Source: Actinomycetes bacterium (GTDB lineage: Bacteria > Actinomycetota > Actinomycetes > Mycobacteriales > Mycobacteriaceae). From it: a stretch of 8,719 bases of DNA. This document shows positions 1-6,854 of this stretch, piece after piece. The notes under the pieces are model-generated. The model did no database searches. It was not told the origin of the DNA and worked only from the letters and a program-made list of their open reading frames with translations. How positions within the stretch are numbered: position 1 is the first letter of the stretch; each line of letters opens with the position of its first letter. A program made the position numbers and the translations under genes. Location: positions 1 through 8,719 of the forward strand of contig JAHZJY010000161.1 in NCBI GenBank assembly GCA_022600695.1. The letters are read 5' to 3'.

Positions 1-729
1 CAGGTCCGGGAACTTCTCCAGCACGTAATAGGTGCCGTTCTTGGTCTCGTGCTTGCCGTTGTCCATGCCCATCGACACCGGGAAGGTCTTCTCCACCTCG
101 CCGTTGCGGACGATCGTCATCGTGTGGGTGTTGTCGTCGATGGTGGCCACCAGGGAGTCGCCGACCCGGAACGTGGACTTCGCCCCACTGGCGTCGATGT
201 TGACCACGGTTTCGGCCGGCCAGAAGTCGTACGGCCGCCACCGCACCTGGGTGTCGAGGGTCCAGTAGAACGCGCCCGGAACCGGCGGGTTCGATGAGAT
301 GTGGATGGCCTGCTCGGCCAACGCCCGGTTGGCGATCGGCCGCGCGAAGTTGATGATGATCGGCTTGGCGACACCGACCAGTGCACCGTTGACCGGGTTG
401 AAGCTCGGCGGGGAAAACACCGGCTCGCCCACGTAGGGCGAGTTGTTCTGGCCCCTGACCGTGCTGGTGTTCGTGCTCGACTGCGGGACGGCGGGGTTGA
501 CCACCGGGGTGGGCGCCTTGACCGTTGCCGGCGGCGCCTCGCCCGGGGCGACCAGGTCACCCGGCAGCGGGGGCGGGGGCGGGGGAAAGACGACCGGCAT
601 CTGCTCGACCGGCACGGAGCCGTCGAGAACCGGCGGCGGCTCCGGATCGGCCAGCGCCGACCCACTGCCCAGTCCGGAACTGACGCCTACCGCACACAGC
701 GCGACAGCCAGAGCGCCCCTCACCCGCAT
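1..729 (-). CDS. L,D-transpeptidase (LdtMt4/Rv0192-like), 3' part missing
   Basis: This is the N-terminal 243 residues of a secreted L,D-transpeptidase, an enzyme that makes 3->3 cross-links in mycobacterial peptidoglycan. An ATG start at 729 gives a signal peptide with a basic start (MRVRG), a hydrophobic core and a probable cleavage after ALA at residue 27. A proline-rich linker follows (six prolines at 49-54), then an Ig-like domain at roughly 105-190 with the family signature RWRPYDFWP. The YkuD catalytic domain begins near residue 191 ([18 protein letters not shown], then [11 protein letters not shown]). The HGCxN motif with the catalytic cysteine would lie beyond the left edge and cannot be checked. 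A GGAGG Shine-Dalgarno sequence 7 nt upstream supports the start. The gene lies 122 bp downstream of the MFS gene on the same strand, the order seen for Rv0191-Rv0192 in M. tuberculosis. Family assignment is strong; paralogue assignment rests on synteny and the proline-rich linker. Confidence 0.9.
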   Translation of the reverse strand, partial: MRVRGALAVALCAVGVSSGLGSGSALADPEPPPVLDGSVPVEQMPVVFPPPPPPLPGDLVAPGEAPPATVKAPTPVVNPAVPQSSTNTSTVRGQNNSPYVGEPVFSPPSFNPVNGALVGVAKPIIINFARPIANRALAEQAIHISSNPPVPGAFYWTLDTQVRWRPYDFWPAETVVNIDASGAKSTFRVGDSLVATIDDNTHTMTIVRNGEVEKTFPVSMGMDNGKHETKNGTYYVLEKFPDL

Positions 730-736
730 CACACGT

Positions 737-741
737 CCTCC
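737..741 (-). promoter_or_regulatory. Shine-Dalgarno site of the L,D-transpeptidase gene
   Basis: GGAGG on the minus strand lies 7 nt before ATG 729. It is the clearest ribosome-binding site in the window and fixes the start of the L,D-transpeptidase, which therefore does not depend on translational coupling to the MFS gene upstream. Confidence 0.8.
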
Positions 742-851
742 AAATCCACGGCGTCACCCAAGTGTGACACAGAGCCCACGGTGGTCACTGGCACGCTTAC
801 CGGGATCACAACGCTGAGCTGCACGGATTGTCGCCGACGGCGTGACGAGCG

Positions 852-2096
852 TTACTTTGCGCCCGCCGGCGCGGCGCTTGGCGCGGTCGCGGCGAACAGA
901 TTGCGGCCGGCCAGCACGCTGACCAGGGCGGCCGCGATCAGCAGCGCCGAAGCCGTCAGCATGACCGGCTCCCCGCCGTGCTCGAACAGTAGGCCGCCGA
1001 TCAACGAGCCCGCCATGATGCCGATCTGGAAGGCCGCCACGTAGAGACCCGAGGCCCCGTCGGGGTCCTCCGGACAATGCCGCATCGCCGCGGACTGCAG
1101 CATCGGCGGGATGGCGGTGGCCGTCGCCCCCCAGACCAGGACTGCGACGATTCCGGTCAGCAGGGTCGCAACACTGTTGCGGTCGGCGAAGCCCATCGCG
1201 GCCAGCACCGCGAGAACCAGCGTCAGCCCGGCCAGGCACCCGACGATCGCCGCCTTTGGCCGACGGTCGCCCGGGCGGGCGAGAACACCCATCGCAGCCA
1301 GTCCGGAGATGCCGTAAGCCGCCAGCAGCCAGGCCAGGTTGGGACCGCTGACGCCCACGATGTCCCGAATGATCACCACGATGAACGTGTAGGAGATGAA
1401 GTGCCCGGTAACCCCGACCATGGTCAACACACTCATGATGACCAGCGGACGGTTCCGGTGGTGCGCGGTCCGGCCCACGCTCCTGCCGAGGCTCGCGGCG
1501 GGGATCGCCATCAGCGGCAGTACGAGTCTGGCGGCCACCAGAACCACGGCGGCGGCGGCGGTGATCGCGACAACGGCCAGCCGCCAGCCCCATAGCTCGC
1601 TCAGCGCCGCGGTCAGCGGGCTGCCGACGACGAGCGCCAACCCGGTCCCGACGTAGACGGCCATGGTGGCCCGGGCGGCGTGCGACGGCGGAACCATCCG
1701 GATACCGATGGGAGCGATCACCGACCACATCAATCCGTGTGTGAGCGCGCACAGCACCCGCCCGAACGCCAGCACGGCGAACGTCGGCGCCAAGGCCGAG
1801 ATCAGCTGCGAGACGGTCAGGCAGACCAGGGTGAAGATGAGCGTCCGCCGCCGCGGCCAGGTTGCGGTCAGCCGCACCATGGGTACCGTCGCCACGGCGG
1901 CAACGAATGCGTAGCTGGCCAGCAGGGTGCCCACCATGGCTTCACTGACGTCGAGGTCGGCGGCGATCGCGGGCAGCGCCCCGACCGGCATGATCTCGGC
2001 GGTGACGTAGACGAAGGCGGCAGCCGCCAGGACCGCCAGCGACAGGGTGACCCTGGGCGTCCAGGGCCCGGGGCGAGGCTGGGCATCGACTGTCAT
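852..2096 (-). CDS. MFS drug:H+ antiporter of the DHA1 type (Rv0191-like)
   Basis: A 414-residue inner-membrane exporter of the major facilitator superfamily, with repeated hydrophobic segments consistent with 12 transmembrane helices. The first helix carries the DHA1 signature VTAEIMPVGALPAIAADL (residues 31-48). The loop between helices 2 and 3 has a basic motif-A remnant (MVRLTATWPRRRT, about 73-85). Helix 5 carries an antiporter-type glycine motif (GTGLALVVGSPL). ATG 2096 was chosen because it gives the family's usual length and places helix 1 near the N-terminus. The same frame stays open upstream to 2261, but that extension would overlap ricR and is not membrane-like. The gene sits 106 bp downstream of ricR, as Rv0191 follows Rv0190 in M. 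tuberculosis. Rv0191 has been reported, from memory, as a drug efflux pump. The substrate here is unknown, and a metal or stress link through ricR is only inferred. Confidence 0.88.
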   Translation of the reverse strand: MTVDAQPRPGPWTPRVTLSLAVLAAAAFVYVTAEIMPVGALPAIAADLDVSEAMVGTLLASYAFVAAVATVPMVRLTATWPRRRTLIFTLVCLTVSQLISALAPTFAVLAFGRVLCALTHGLMWSVIAPIGIRMVPPSHAARATMAVYVGTGLALVVGSPLTAALSELWGWRLAVVAITAAAAVVLVAARLVLPLMAIPAASLGRSVGRTAHHRNRPLVIMSVLTMVGVTGHFISYTFIVVIIRDIVGVSGPNLAWLLAAYGISGLAAMGVLARPGDRRPKAAIVGCLAGLTLVLAVLAAMGFADRNSVATLLTGIVAVLVWGATATAIPPMLQSAAMRHCPEDPDGASGLYVAAFQIGIMAGSLIGGLLFEHGGEPVMLTASALLIAAALVSVLAGRNLFAATAPSAAPAGAK

Positions 2097-2120
2097 AGGT
2101 ACGGCCTGATCGGCACTCCC

Positions 2121-2126
2121 AGAGTA
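2121..2126 (-). promoter_or_regulatory. Candidate -10 box for the MFS gene
   Basis: TACTCT on the minus strand fits the mycobacterial TANNNT -10 pattern and lies 24 nt before ATG 2096, giving a short leader. TTGTCC at 2142-2147 could be a -35 element, but its 15-bp spacing is short. The site could let the MFS gene be read independently of ricR. Evidence is pattern only. Confidence 0.3.
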
Positions 2127-2170
2127 TGGGCTCGCCCGGTCGGACAACACCCTGCGGCACGCGGAGGAGA

Positions 2171-2189
2171 CCGGTTCGAAACGGACCGG
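2171..2189 (-). terminator. Hairpin 3' of ricR, possible terminator or attenuator
   Basis: The sequence folds as an 8-bp stem around a 3-nt loop (arms CCGGTTCG and CGGACCGG with AAA between, plus strand). The pairing is complete with one wobble as plus-strand RNA, and with one A-C mismatch as minus-strand RNA, which is the direction of ricR. It begins 14 nt after the ricR stop and has no U-tract. It may reduce read-through into the MFS gene, but the role is unproven. Confidence 0.3.
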
Positions 2190-2202
2190 AGGCGGCGTCA
2201 GC

Positions 2203-2493
2203 TCAGGAACGCACCAGCCTGGCGATGGCGGCGGAGGCCTCGGCCAACTTCCGATCCGCATCGGCGCCGCCTTCGGCGACCGCGTGACTCACACAGTGAC
2301 TGAGGTGCTCATCGAGCAGACCGAGCGCCACCGACTGCAGCGCACTGTTGACGGCGCTGATCTGGGTGAGGATGTCGATGCAGTATTTCTCCTCGTCGAT
2401 CATCCGGCCGATACCGCGGACCTGGCCCTCGATCCGACGAAGCCGCTTCGCGTAATTCTCCTTGCCGGCCGAATAGCCCTGAGCGCCACTCAT
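2203..2493 (-). CDS. ricR: Copper-sensing repressor RicR (CsoR family)
   Basis: A 96-residue all-helical DNA-binding repressor that releases DNA on binding Cu(I). The CsoR-family core KRLRRIEGQVRGIGRMI is at residues 16-32. The Cu(I) ligand set is complete: Cys38 (KYCID), His63 and Cys67 (EHLSHC, spacing H-x3-C). These residues mark it as a copper sensor rather than a formaldehyde or sulfide sensor. The length, the C-terminus (AIARLVRS) and the neighbours match Rv0190 (RicR, regulated in copper repressor) as I recall it. ATG 2493 has no good Shine-Dalgarno sequence, but its ATGA overlaps the stop of a short upstream ORF, suggesting translational coupling. A RicR-type palindrome lies at the promoter, so autorepression is expected. 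In M. tuberculosis RicR controls copper-protective genes; the rest of this organism's regulon is outside the window. Confidence 0.95.
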   Translation of the reverse strand: MSGAQGYSAGKENYAKRLRRIEGQVRGIGRMIDEEKYCIDILTQISAVNSALQSVALGLLDEHLSHCVSHAVAEGGADADRKLAEASAAIARLVRS

Positions 2494-2564
2494 CTCGGCA
2501 GGCCGGCCCGGTCTGCGTCCGGCCCATCCGGCGCGCCCGCGATGTACTCGATGAGAGATGTCAT
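2490..2564 (-). CDS. 24-residue leader ORF coupled to ricR
   Basis: An ATG at 2564 opens a 24-codon frame (MTSLIEYIAGAP...RAGLPR) whose TGA overlaps the ricR ATG as ATGA. A TAGGCT -10 box ends six bases before this ATG, so the predicted transcript would begin at or next to the ATG, the arrangement of leaderless mycobacterial mRNAs. The ORF fills all the space between promoter and ricR, and ricR itself lacks a good ribosome-binding site; both suggest that it is translated and delivers ribosomes to ricR. It contains no cysteine or histidine, so it is not an obvious metal-binding leader peptide. I do not recognise the peptide. The alternative is an untranslated 5' leader in which the ATG is chance. 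Conservation across mycobacteria would decide. Confidence 0.5.
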   Translation of the reverse strand: MTSLIEYIAGAPDGPDADRAGLPR

Positions 2565-2570
2565 GACCAG

Positions 2571-2576
2571 AGCCTA
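2571..2576 (-). promoter_or_regulatory. -10 box of the leader-ricR transcript
   Basis: TAGGCT on the minus strand fits TANNNT. It ends six bases before ATG 2564, placing transcription start on or beside that ATG. The RicR palindrome at 2577-2601 directly abuts this hexamer and covers the expected -35 and spacer region, so a bound repressor would block RNA polymerase. Confidence 0.6.
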
Positions 2577-2601
2577 GCGCATACCCTGAGGGGGTATGCG
2601 C
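2577..2601. promoter_or_regulatory. RicR operator (copper-responsive palindrome)
   Basis: A perfect inverted repeat with 10-bp arms (GCGCATACCC and its complement) around a 5-bp spacer TGAGG; the core reads ATACCCTGAGGGGGTAT. This matches the TACCC-N5-GGGTA box known for the RicR regulon of M. tuberculosis. It abuts the -10 box of the leader-ricR transcript and ends 6 bp before the putative -35 of ilvD, so autorepression is very likely and an effect on ilvD is possible. An in-frame ATG for ilvD at 2596 lies inside this operator and should not be taken as the start. Confidence 0.88.
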
Positions 2602-2607
2602 GGCGAT

Positions 2608-2636
2608 TTGGGCGCGCCCTCCGTGCGGGTCATACT
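2608..2636 (+). promoter_or_regulatory. Candidate ilvD promoter for a leaderless mRNA
   Basis: TTGGGC at 2608-2613 and CATACT at 2631-2636 are separated by 17 bp. CATACT matches 4 of 6 consensus bases, including the key A at position 2 and T at position 6. The hexamer is followed by seven bases and then GTG 2644, so transcription would begin at or next to the start codon. Confidence 0.55.
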
Positions 2637-2643
2637 TGACGGC

Positions 2644-4341
2644 GTGAGCGACTCCCCCGATCTCAAGCCCCGCAGCCGAGACGTCACCGACGGACTGGAG
2701 AAGACCGCCGCCCGAGGCATGTTGCGGGCGGTGGGGATGGGCGACGACGATTTCGCCAAACCGCAGATCGGGGTGGCATCGTCGTGGAACGAGATCACCC
2801 CGTGCAACCTGTCGCTGGATCGGTTGTCGAACGCGGCCAAGGACGGCGTGTTCGAGGCCGGCGGATTCCCGATGAAGTTCGGCACCATCTCGGTTTCCGA
2901 CGGCATCGCGATGGGGCATGAGGGCATGCACTTCTCGCTGGTGTCACGCGAAGTGATCGCCGACAGCGTGGAGACCGTCATGCAGGCCGAGCGCCTCGAC
3001 GGCATGGTGATGCTGGCCGGCTGTGACAAGTCGCTGCCCGGGATGATGATGGCCGCCGCGCGTCTCGACCTGGCCGCGGTGTTCCTCTACGCGGGGTCGA
3101 TCCTGCCCGGGTTCGCCCGGATGTCGGACGGCACCGAGCGCGAGGTGACCATCATCGACGCTTTCGAGGCGGTCGGCGCCTGCGCCCGCGGGCTGATGTC
3201 GAGGGCGGACGTCGATGCCATCGAGCGGGCAATCTGCCCCGGTGAGGGCGCCTGCGGCGGGATGTACACCGCCAACACCATGGCCAGCGTCGGCGAGGCA
3301 CTGGGATTGTCGCTACCCGGTAGCGCCGCACCCCCGGCCACCGATCGTCGCCGCGACGGTTACGCCCGCGCCAGCGGTATCGCCGTCATCGAACTGCTGC
3401 GCCGCGGTATCACCGCCCGAGACATCCTCACCAAGGAGGCCTTCGAGAACGCCATCGCGGTGGTGATGGCGTTCGGCGGATCCACCAATGCCGTCCTGCA
3501 CCTGCTCGCCATCGCGCACGAGGCCCGGGTCGACCTCTCGCTGGCCGACTTCACCCGCATCGGCGCCGAGGTGCCGCACCTCGCCGATGTCAAACCGTTC
3601 GGCAAGAACGTGATGACCGACGTCGACCGTATCGGCGGCGTGCCGGTGATCATGAAGGCCCTACTGGACGCCGGGCTGCTGCACGGCGACCCGCTCACCG
3701 TCACCGGCAAGACCATGGCGGAGAACCTCGCGCACATCGATCCGCCGGATCTCGACGGCAAGGTGCTGCGGGCGATGAACAACCCGATACATCCCACCGG
3801 CGGTATCACCATCCTGCACGGCTCACTGGCCCCGGAGGGTGCGGTGGTCAAGTCCGCAGGCTTCGATGCCACCGTTTTCGAGGGCACCGCAAGGGTTTTC
3901 GACGGCGAGCGGGCCGCCATGAACGCCCTGGAGGACGGCACCATCGCCGCCGGAGATGTGGTGGTGATCCGCTACGAGGGACCCAAGGGGGGCCCGGGGA
4001 TGCGTGAGATGCTGGCCATCACCGGCGCCATCAAAGGAGCCGGTCTGGGCAAGGATGTCCTGTTGCTCACCGACGGCCGGTTCTCCGGCGGCACCACCGG
4101 GTTGTGCGTCGGACACGTCGCCCCCGAGGCGGTCGACGGCGGCCCGATCGCATTCGTCGCCGATGGTGATCGCATTCGGCTCGATGTGGCCGGCGGCACG
4201 CTGGACGTCCTGGTCGACCCGCCGGAAATCGACGCCCGCCGAGTCGGCTTCGAGCCGCCCCCGCCGCGCTACACCGCCGGCGTCCTGGCGAAGTACCGCA
4301 AACTGGTCGGTTCCGCCGCTCGCGGTGCGGTCTGCGACTGA
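2644..4341 (+). CDS. ilvD: Dihydroxyacid dehydratase IlvD
   Basis: This cytosolic Fe-S enzyme dehydrates 2,3-dihydroxyacids to 2-ketoacids in isoleucine and valine synthesis (also feeding leucine and pantothenate). The protein is 565 residues and collinear with Rv0189c as I recall it. Cluster-ligand cysteines are visible at Cys54 (TPCNLSLDR), Cys127 (AGCDKSLPG, with the metal-site Asp128 and Lys129) and Cys204 ([14 protein letters not shown]). The C-terminal active-site region is intact ([26 protein letters not shown]). GTG 2644 was chosen because it sits just before the conserved [14 protein letters not shown] segment and just after a -10-like CATACT. The frame is open upstream to an ATG at 2596, but that codon lies inside the RicR operator and would add a segment not seen in the family. 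GTG 2623 is another, less likely choice. The gene diverges from ricR. The enzyme class is known to be copper-sensitive, which makes that neighbour noteworthy. Confidence 0.96.
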   Translation: MSDSPDLKPRSRDVTDGLEKTAARGMLRAVGMGDDDFAKPQIGVASSWNEITPCNLSLDRLSNAAKDGVFEAGGFPMKFGTISVSDGIAMGHEGMHFSLVSREVIADSVETVMQAERLDGMVMLAGCDKSLPGMMMAAARLDLAAVFLYAGSILPGFARMSDGTEREVTIIDAFEAVGACARGLMSRADVDAIERAICPGEGACGGMYTANTMASVGEALGLSLPGSAAPPATDRRRDGYARASGIAVIELLRRGITARDILTKEAFENAIAVVMAFGGSTNAVLHLLAIAHEARVDLSLADFTRIGAEVPHLADVKPFGKNVMTDVDRIGGVPVIMKALLDAGLLHGDPLTVTGKTMAENLAHIDPPDLDGKVLRAMNNPIHPTGGITILHGSLAPEGAVVKSAGFDATVFEGTARVFDGERAAMNALEDGTIAAGDVVVIRYEGPKGGPGMREMLAITGAIKGAGLGKDVLLLTDGRFSGGTTGLCVGHVAPEAVDGGPIAFVADGDRIRLDVAGGTLDVLVDPPEIDARRVGFEPPPPRYTAGVLAKYRKLVGSAARGAVCD

Positions 4342-4362
4342 TCATTCGGCGCCGACCGCGCC

Positions 4363-4388
4363 CACCGGTTCGGTGACCAGGCCACCGA
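4363..4388 (+). terminator. Weak hairpin 3' of ilvD
   Basis: CACCG-GTT-CGGTG (4363-4375) forms a 5-bp stem, and TCGGTG (4370-4375) can pair instead with CACCGA (4383-4388). The two pairings exclude each other. No U-tract follows. It lies in the 106-bp gap between ilvD and the molybdoenzyme gene, which otherwise shows no feature. It could be a weak terminator or simply GC-rich sequence. Confidence 0.2.
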
Positions 4389-4447
4389 TCGCCTCGTCCC
4401 CGAAATCGTTCCTTGCCACCGCTCCCACACCGGCGCACAGTGACAGG

Positions 4448-6661
4448 GTGACCACAACCGCACTGCGTATCTGTCCACTCTGCGAAGCCACCTGCGGGCT
4501 GGTGCTGACCATCGAGGACAGTCGGGTGCGGGCCGCGCGGGGCGACCGCGACGACGTTTTCAGCCAGGGCTTCGTCTGCCCGAAGGGAGCCAGCCTCGCC
4601 GAACTGGACAATGACCCCGATCGGTTGCGGGCCCCGTTGGTGCGGCGGGACGGGCAGTGGGCGGAGGTCGGCTGGGACGAGGCGCTGGCCGTCGCCGCCG
4701 CCGGCCTGCGCGACGCCCTCGGTGGTGTCGGGGTGTACCTGGGCAATCCCAACGCCCACACCATCGCCGGCGCGCTCTACGCCCCGCAACTGATCCGGGC
4801 CCTGAAGACCCGGCAGGTGTATTCGGCCAGCACGCTGGACCAGATGCCCAAACAGGTGGCCTGCGGTTACCTGTTCGGCAACCCGTTCGCGTTCACCCTC
4901 CCCGACCTCGACCGCACCGACCACCTGGTGGTGATCGGTGCCAACCCGCTGGTGTCCAACGGCAGCGTCGCCACCGTCGCGGACTTTCCCGGCAAGCTCA
5001 AGGCGCTGCGCCGCCGCGGCGGCCGGTTGACGGTGATCGACCCCAACCGCACCCGCACCGCGGCGATGGCCGACCGCCATCTCGCCCCGCGCCCCGGCAC
5101 CGACGCGGCGCTGCTGTTCGCAGTCGTCAACGTGCTCTTCGACGAAGATCTGATATCCGGTGACCTCGGCGGGCTTGCCGCCCACGTGACCGGACTGGAG
5201 CGGGTGCAGGCTGCCGCGCTGGAGTTTCCGCCCGACGCGGTCGCCGAGCACTGCGGAGTCAGCGCCGAGCAGATCCGGGAGCTGGCCCGCGATATCGCCG
5301 CGGGTCCGCGCAGCTGCGTCTACGGCCGCATCGGTACCTCCACCGTGGGCTTCGGCACCCTGACCAGCTGGCTGGTGGATGTGGTGAACCTACTGACCGG
5401 CAACCTCGACCGGCCAGGCGGGGCGATGTTCGCCACCTCCCCGGTCGGCGCCGCCCCGCGTCCCGCGCGACCGGGGCGCGGTTTTTCGATCGGACGCTGG
5501 CACAGCCGGGTCTCCGGCGCGCCCGAGGTGGCCGCCGAACTGCCCACCGCACTGCTGTCGGAGGAGATCGAGACCTCCGGCGAGGGGCAGATCCGCGCCT
5601 TGGTCACGGTCGCCGGCAACCCGGTGCTCTCCGCCCCCGACGGTGAGCGGCTCGCAGCGGCGCTGGGCACGCTGGACTTCATGGTCTCCATCGACCCGTA
5701 CCTCAATGAGACCACCCGGGCTGCCGACGTCATCCTGCCGCCGCCGCCGCCGTCGCAGACCGCGCACTTCGACGTGGCACTGTCCAACACCGCGGTACGG
5801 ACCACCGCGCGTTACTCATCGCCGGTGTTCGACCTGCCCGACGACCGGCCTGATGAGACCCAGATCCTGTCCCGGCTGGCGCTGGGTGTGCTCGGGATGG
5901 GCACCGACTCCGACCCAGCGCTGGTCGACGCCCAGATCATCGCGGCGGTGTTCAGCAAGGAAGTCGCCGACCCGGACTCGCCGGTCGCCGGCCGCGATAT
6001 CGCCGAGATGACCGCAATGCTGCCCGATGAGCCCGGCTACGAACGCCGCCTGGACATGATGCTGCGACTCGGTCCGTTCGGGGACGCCTTCGGCGCAACA
6101 CCGGACGGGTTGACCCTGCAGCGGCTCAAGGACCACCCACACGGAATCGACCTCGGCCCGCTCAATCCGAGGATCCCGGAGATCCTCCGAACGCCCTCCG
6201 GCACCGTCGAATTGGCCCCCGAGCCGATCATGGCCGATATCCCACGGCTGGCAGCCGCGTTGGACGCCGACACCGACGGGTTCCTGCTGATCGGTCGGCG
6301 CCATCTGCGGTCCAACAACAGTTGGATGCACAACCTGCCGGCGCTGGCCGGCGGCACCAATCGGTGCACCTTGCAGATCCACCCCGACGATGCCGCCCGA
6401 CTGGGGGTGACCGATACCGCCGTCGTCACCGGGCCGGGCGGGAAACTGCAGGTGCCGGTGGAGATCACCGACGGGATCCGCCCAGGGGTGGTGTCGCTGC
6501 CGCACGGCTGGGGCCACGGCCTGTCCGGCACCCGACTCGAAGTGGCCGCCGGGCAGCCCGGGGTGAATGCCAACAGCCTGCTGGACTCCTCGTTGCTGGA
6601 ACCGCTGTCGGGCACCTCGGTGCTCAACGGGGTTCCGGTCGGGGTGATGGCCGCCACCTGA
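4448..6661 (+). CDS. Molybdopterin oxidoreductase, single-subunit (Rv0197-like)
   Basis: A 737-residue member of the DMSO reductase/formate dehydrogenase superfamily. The N-terminus binds a [4Fe-4S] cluster through Cys9, Cys12, Cys16 and Cys44 (CPLCEATC ... FVCPKG). The molybdopterin domains follow, with HLVVIGANPLVSNGS, LTVIDPNRTRT and TRAADVILPPPPPSQT visible. The molybdopterin-dinucleotide-binding domain runs from about residue 610 to the end (RHLRSNNSWMHNLP, PHGWGHGLSG). Asp131 (STLDQMPKQ) lies where the molybdenum ligand of related enzymes is expected. There is no Tat signal, so the enzyme is probably cytosolic, and no electron-transfer partner gene lies nearby. GTG 4448 was chosen because the Fe-S motif begins eight residues later; the frame stays open far upstream, but there it is a shadow of ilvD. 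No good Shine-Dalgarno or -10 sequence is seen, so read-through from ilvD is possible. It resembles Rv0197, annotated only as a possible oxidoreductase. The substrate cannot be told from sequence. Confidence 0.9.
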   Translation: MTTTALRICPLCEATCGLVLTIEDSRVRAARGDRDDVFSQGFVCPKGASLAELDNDPDRLRAPLVRRDGQWAEVGWDEALAVAAAGLRDALGGVGVYLGNPNAHTIAGALYAPQLIRALKTRQVYSASTLDQMPKQVACGYLFGNPFAFTLPDLDRTDHLVVIGANPLVSNGSVATVADFPGKLKALRRRGGRLTVIDPNRTRTAAMADRHLAPRPGTDAALLFAVVNVLFDEDLISGDLGGLAAHVTGLERVQAAALEFPPDAVAEHCGVSAEQIRELARDIAAGPRSCVYGRIGTSTVGFGTLTSWLVDVVNLLTGNLDRPGGAMFATSPVGAAPRPARPGRGFSIGRWHSRVSGAPEVAAELPTALLSEEIETSGEGQIRALVTVAGNPVLSAPDGERLAAALGTLDFMVSIDPYLNETTRAADVILPPPPPSQTAHFDVALSNTAVRTTARYSSPVFDLPDDRPDETQILSRLALGVLGMGTDSDPALVDAQIIAAVFSKEVADPDSPVAGRDIAEMTAMLPDEPGYERRLDMMLRLGPFGDAFGATPDGLTLQRLKDHPHGIDLGPLNPRIPEILRTPSGTVELAPEPIMADIPRLAAALDADTDGFLLIGRRHLRSNNSWMHNLPALAGGTNRCTLQIHPDDAARLGVTDTAVVTGPGGKLQVPVEITDGIRPGVVSLPHGWGHGLSGTRLEVAAGQPGVNANSLLDSSLLEPLSGTSVLNGVPVGVMAAT

Positions 6662-6697
6662 TCCGGCGCAAGCTCCCTGACCCTGGCGCCGTTCCAA

Positions 6698-6761
6698 GCG
6701 CGAGCAGACGCAAACTCGCATGACAGTGGCCCGAATCGTGCGAGTTTGTGTCTGCTCGCGC
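6698..6761. repeat. Long near-perfect inverted repeat at convergent gene junction
   Basis: The arms 6698-6720 and 6739-6761 are 23 bp each (left arm contains GAGCAGACGCAAACTCGCA) and match at 22 positions. The one difference is a G-U pair in plus-strand RNA, and three further inner pairs (6721-6723 with 6736-6738) extend the stem to 26 bp around a 12-nt loop. It begins 37 bp after the molybdoenzyme stop and lies 94 bp beyond the stop of the opposing gene, so it could end transcription from both sides. No U-tract follows either arm. Similar arm sequences recur between genes in other mycobacterial genomes in my recollection, which would make it a dispersed palindromic element; this needs a genome search. 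Confidence 0.85.
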
Positions 6762-6803
6762 AGGGGGCCGAGGTGCCGTTAAGTTAAGAAGCCGGAGCAG
6801 GTT

Positions 6804-6836
6804 TGTGGCGGCTACCCGACCCGCGCGGCCGCCATA
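6804..6836 (-). terminator. GC-rich hairpin 3' of the metallohydrolase gene
   Basis: TGGCGGC (6806-6812) and GCCGCCA (6828-6834) form a perfect 7-bp stem that can be lengthened by wobble and T-A pairs at both ends, with a loop of about 13-15 nt. It lies 19 bp after the stop of the minus-strand metallohydrolase gene. There is no U-tract, but mycobacterial terminators often lack one. The remaining sequence between the two hairpins (6762-6803) holds only a short GTTAAGTTAAG tandem repeat. Confidence 0.35.
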
Positions 6837-6854
6837 CCGTGCCCCCCTAGACGC

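Noticed and set aside
569..585. Three G5 runs separated by single C bases, possible G-quadruplex
   Set aside because: Only three runs are present, and they are explained by the complement of the proline codons in the L,D-transpeptidase linker.
117..665. Minus-strand Ser/Arg/Pro-rich frame within the L,D-transpeptidase
   Set aside because: The competing frame gives a signal peptide and clear L,D-transpeptidase motifs; this one is its shadow.
832..842. CGCCG-A-CGGCG palindrome 3' of the MFS gene
   Set aside because: A one-base loop cannot form a stable hairpin; expected by chance in GC-rich DNA.
754..1752. Long minus-strand frame of 332 codons within the MFS gene
   Set aside because: It is rich in Arg, Gly and Asp with no membrane segments, and is a frame shadow of the MFS gene.
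4342..4441. Minus-strand frame end (reading ...LVTEPVGAVGAE) just after ilvD, as if a convergent gene ended there
   Set aside because: No start codon or family match is visible, and the upstream part is antisense to the molybdoenzyme N-terminus. It could be a remnant but cannot be supported.
4004..4447. N-terminal extension of the molybdoenzyme frame into ilvD
   Set aside because: It overlaps the conserved C-terminus of ilvD in a different frame, and the Fe-S motif that begins the family lies just after GTG 4448.
4067..5251. Long minus-strand frame of 394 codons
   Set aside because: It is antisense to ilvD and the molybdoenzyme, has shadow-frame composition and no recognisable domain.
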